Source of the DNA: Kitasatospora sp. NBC_00374 | Lineage (GTDB): Bacteria; Actinomycetota; Actinomycetes; Streptomycetales; Streptomycetaceae | Assembly: GCF_041434935.1 (NCBI RefSeq) | Contig: NZ_CP107964.1 | Coordinates: forward strand, 2,480,001 to 2,544,000 | DNA: 64,000 nucleotides | Reading direction: 5' to 3' | Shown: positions 63,930 through 64,000 of the stretch, in pieces | Position numbering within the stretch: the stretch's first letter is position 1 | Layout: each line of letters opens with the position of its first letter | Program-made: the position numbers and the translations under genes | The notes under the pieces: generated by a model | Databases searched by the model: none | What the model saw: the letters and a program-made list of their open reading frames with translations, nothing else | Told to the model about the DNA's origin: nothing

Positions 63930-64000
63930 GGGTCTGGCTCCTTCCTCCGGGCCGTCGGGCACCGGATCACACAGGCCGACGGTCAGACTCGGTGCCCGTA

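Overview
The window is chromosomal DNA from a high-GC actinobacterium, almost certainly Streptomycetaceae (Streptomyces or Kitasatospora; the sequence cannot separate the two). The evidence is the extreme third-codon GC, frequent GTG starts, many TANNNT boxes placed 6-8 nt before a start codon (leaderless transcripts), and gene families typical of the group: TrpM, HGxxPAAW, TIGR02234, DUF2752, PriA, a LAL regulator and PhoD. As far as I remember it, the core gene order (trpA-B-M-C, trpE, hisI, hisF-priA-hisH-hisB-hisC-hisD, dnaE, phoD, rluD-lspA-traR-ileS) matches the S. coelicolor trp/his to ileS region.

Layout. 0-7.6 kb: trpA, trpB, trpM and trpC, small membrane proteins, trpE and hisI, all on the minus strand. 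7.6-11.1 kb: small accessory genes (SLOG-like, septum-formation-like, ABM+SnoaL fusion, TIGR03085, VOC). 11.15-16.9 kb: a tight minus-strand his operon with GTGA/ATGA overlaps (hisD, hisC, hisB, a 50-aa membrane protein, hisH, priA, ridA, hisF). PriA probably serves both His and Trp synthesis, because no trpF is present. 17-24 kb: a beta-helix membrane protein, LON-domain protein, YbaK, an ABC exporter and an NYN protein. 24.3-32.7 kb: asd, a DapA-like aldolase divergent from a LysR regulator, a degenerate resolvase-like protein with a 941-aa LuxR-type (LAL) regulator, DUF3291, an orphan PemK/MazF and an alpha/beta hydrolase. 32.7-39.4 kb: dnaE, DUF2252, DUF3052 and a dienelactone hydrolase. 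39.8-44.4 kb: a secreted M9 collagenase divergent from a Tat-exported PhoD with a candidate PHO box. 44.5-51.4 kb: GNAT plus a large RING-finger/TerD-like protein, then an ABC-2 permease with a hydrolase-ABC ATPase fusion. 51.5-56.2 kb: small genes, an apparently interrupted gene, GNAT, rluD, lspA and a DksA/TraR protein. 56.4-59.8 kb: a T-box leader and ileS. 59.9-64 kb: a dienelactone hydrolase, DUF4873, and a three-gene operon (acyl-homoserine-lactone-synthase-like/GNAT-like protein, E1/ThiF-like adenylyltransferase, AurF-like diiron N-oxygenase) that looks like part of a specialised-metabolism locus running to the window edge.

The most unusual items are the AurF/ThiF/acyltransferase-like operon in the place where cell-division genes normally follow ileS, the C3HC4 RING + TerD-like protein, the secreted hydrolase fused to an ABC ATPase, the UGA-interrupted gene near 52.9 kb, and two short candidate genes. 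No tRNA, rRNA, CRISPR array or insertion sequence was recognised.
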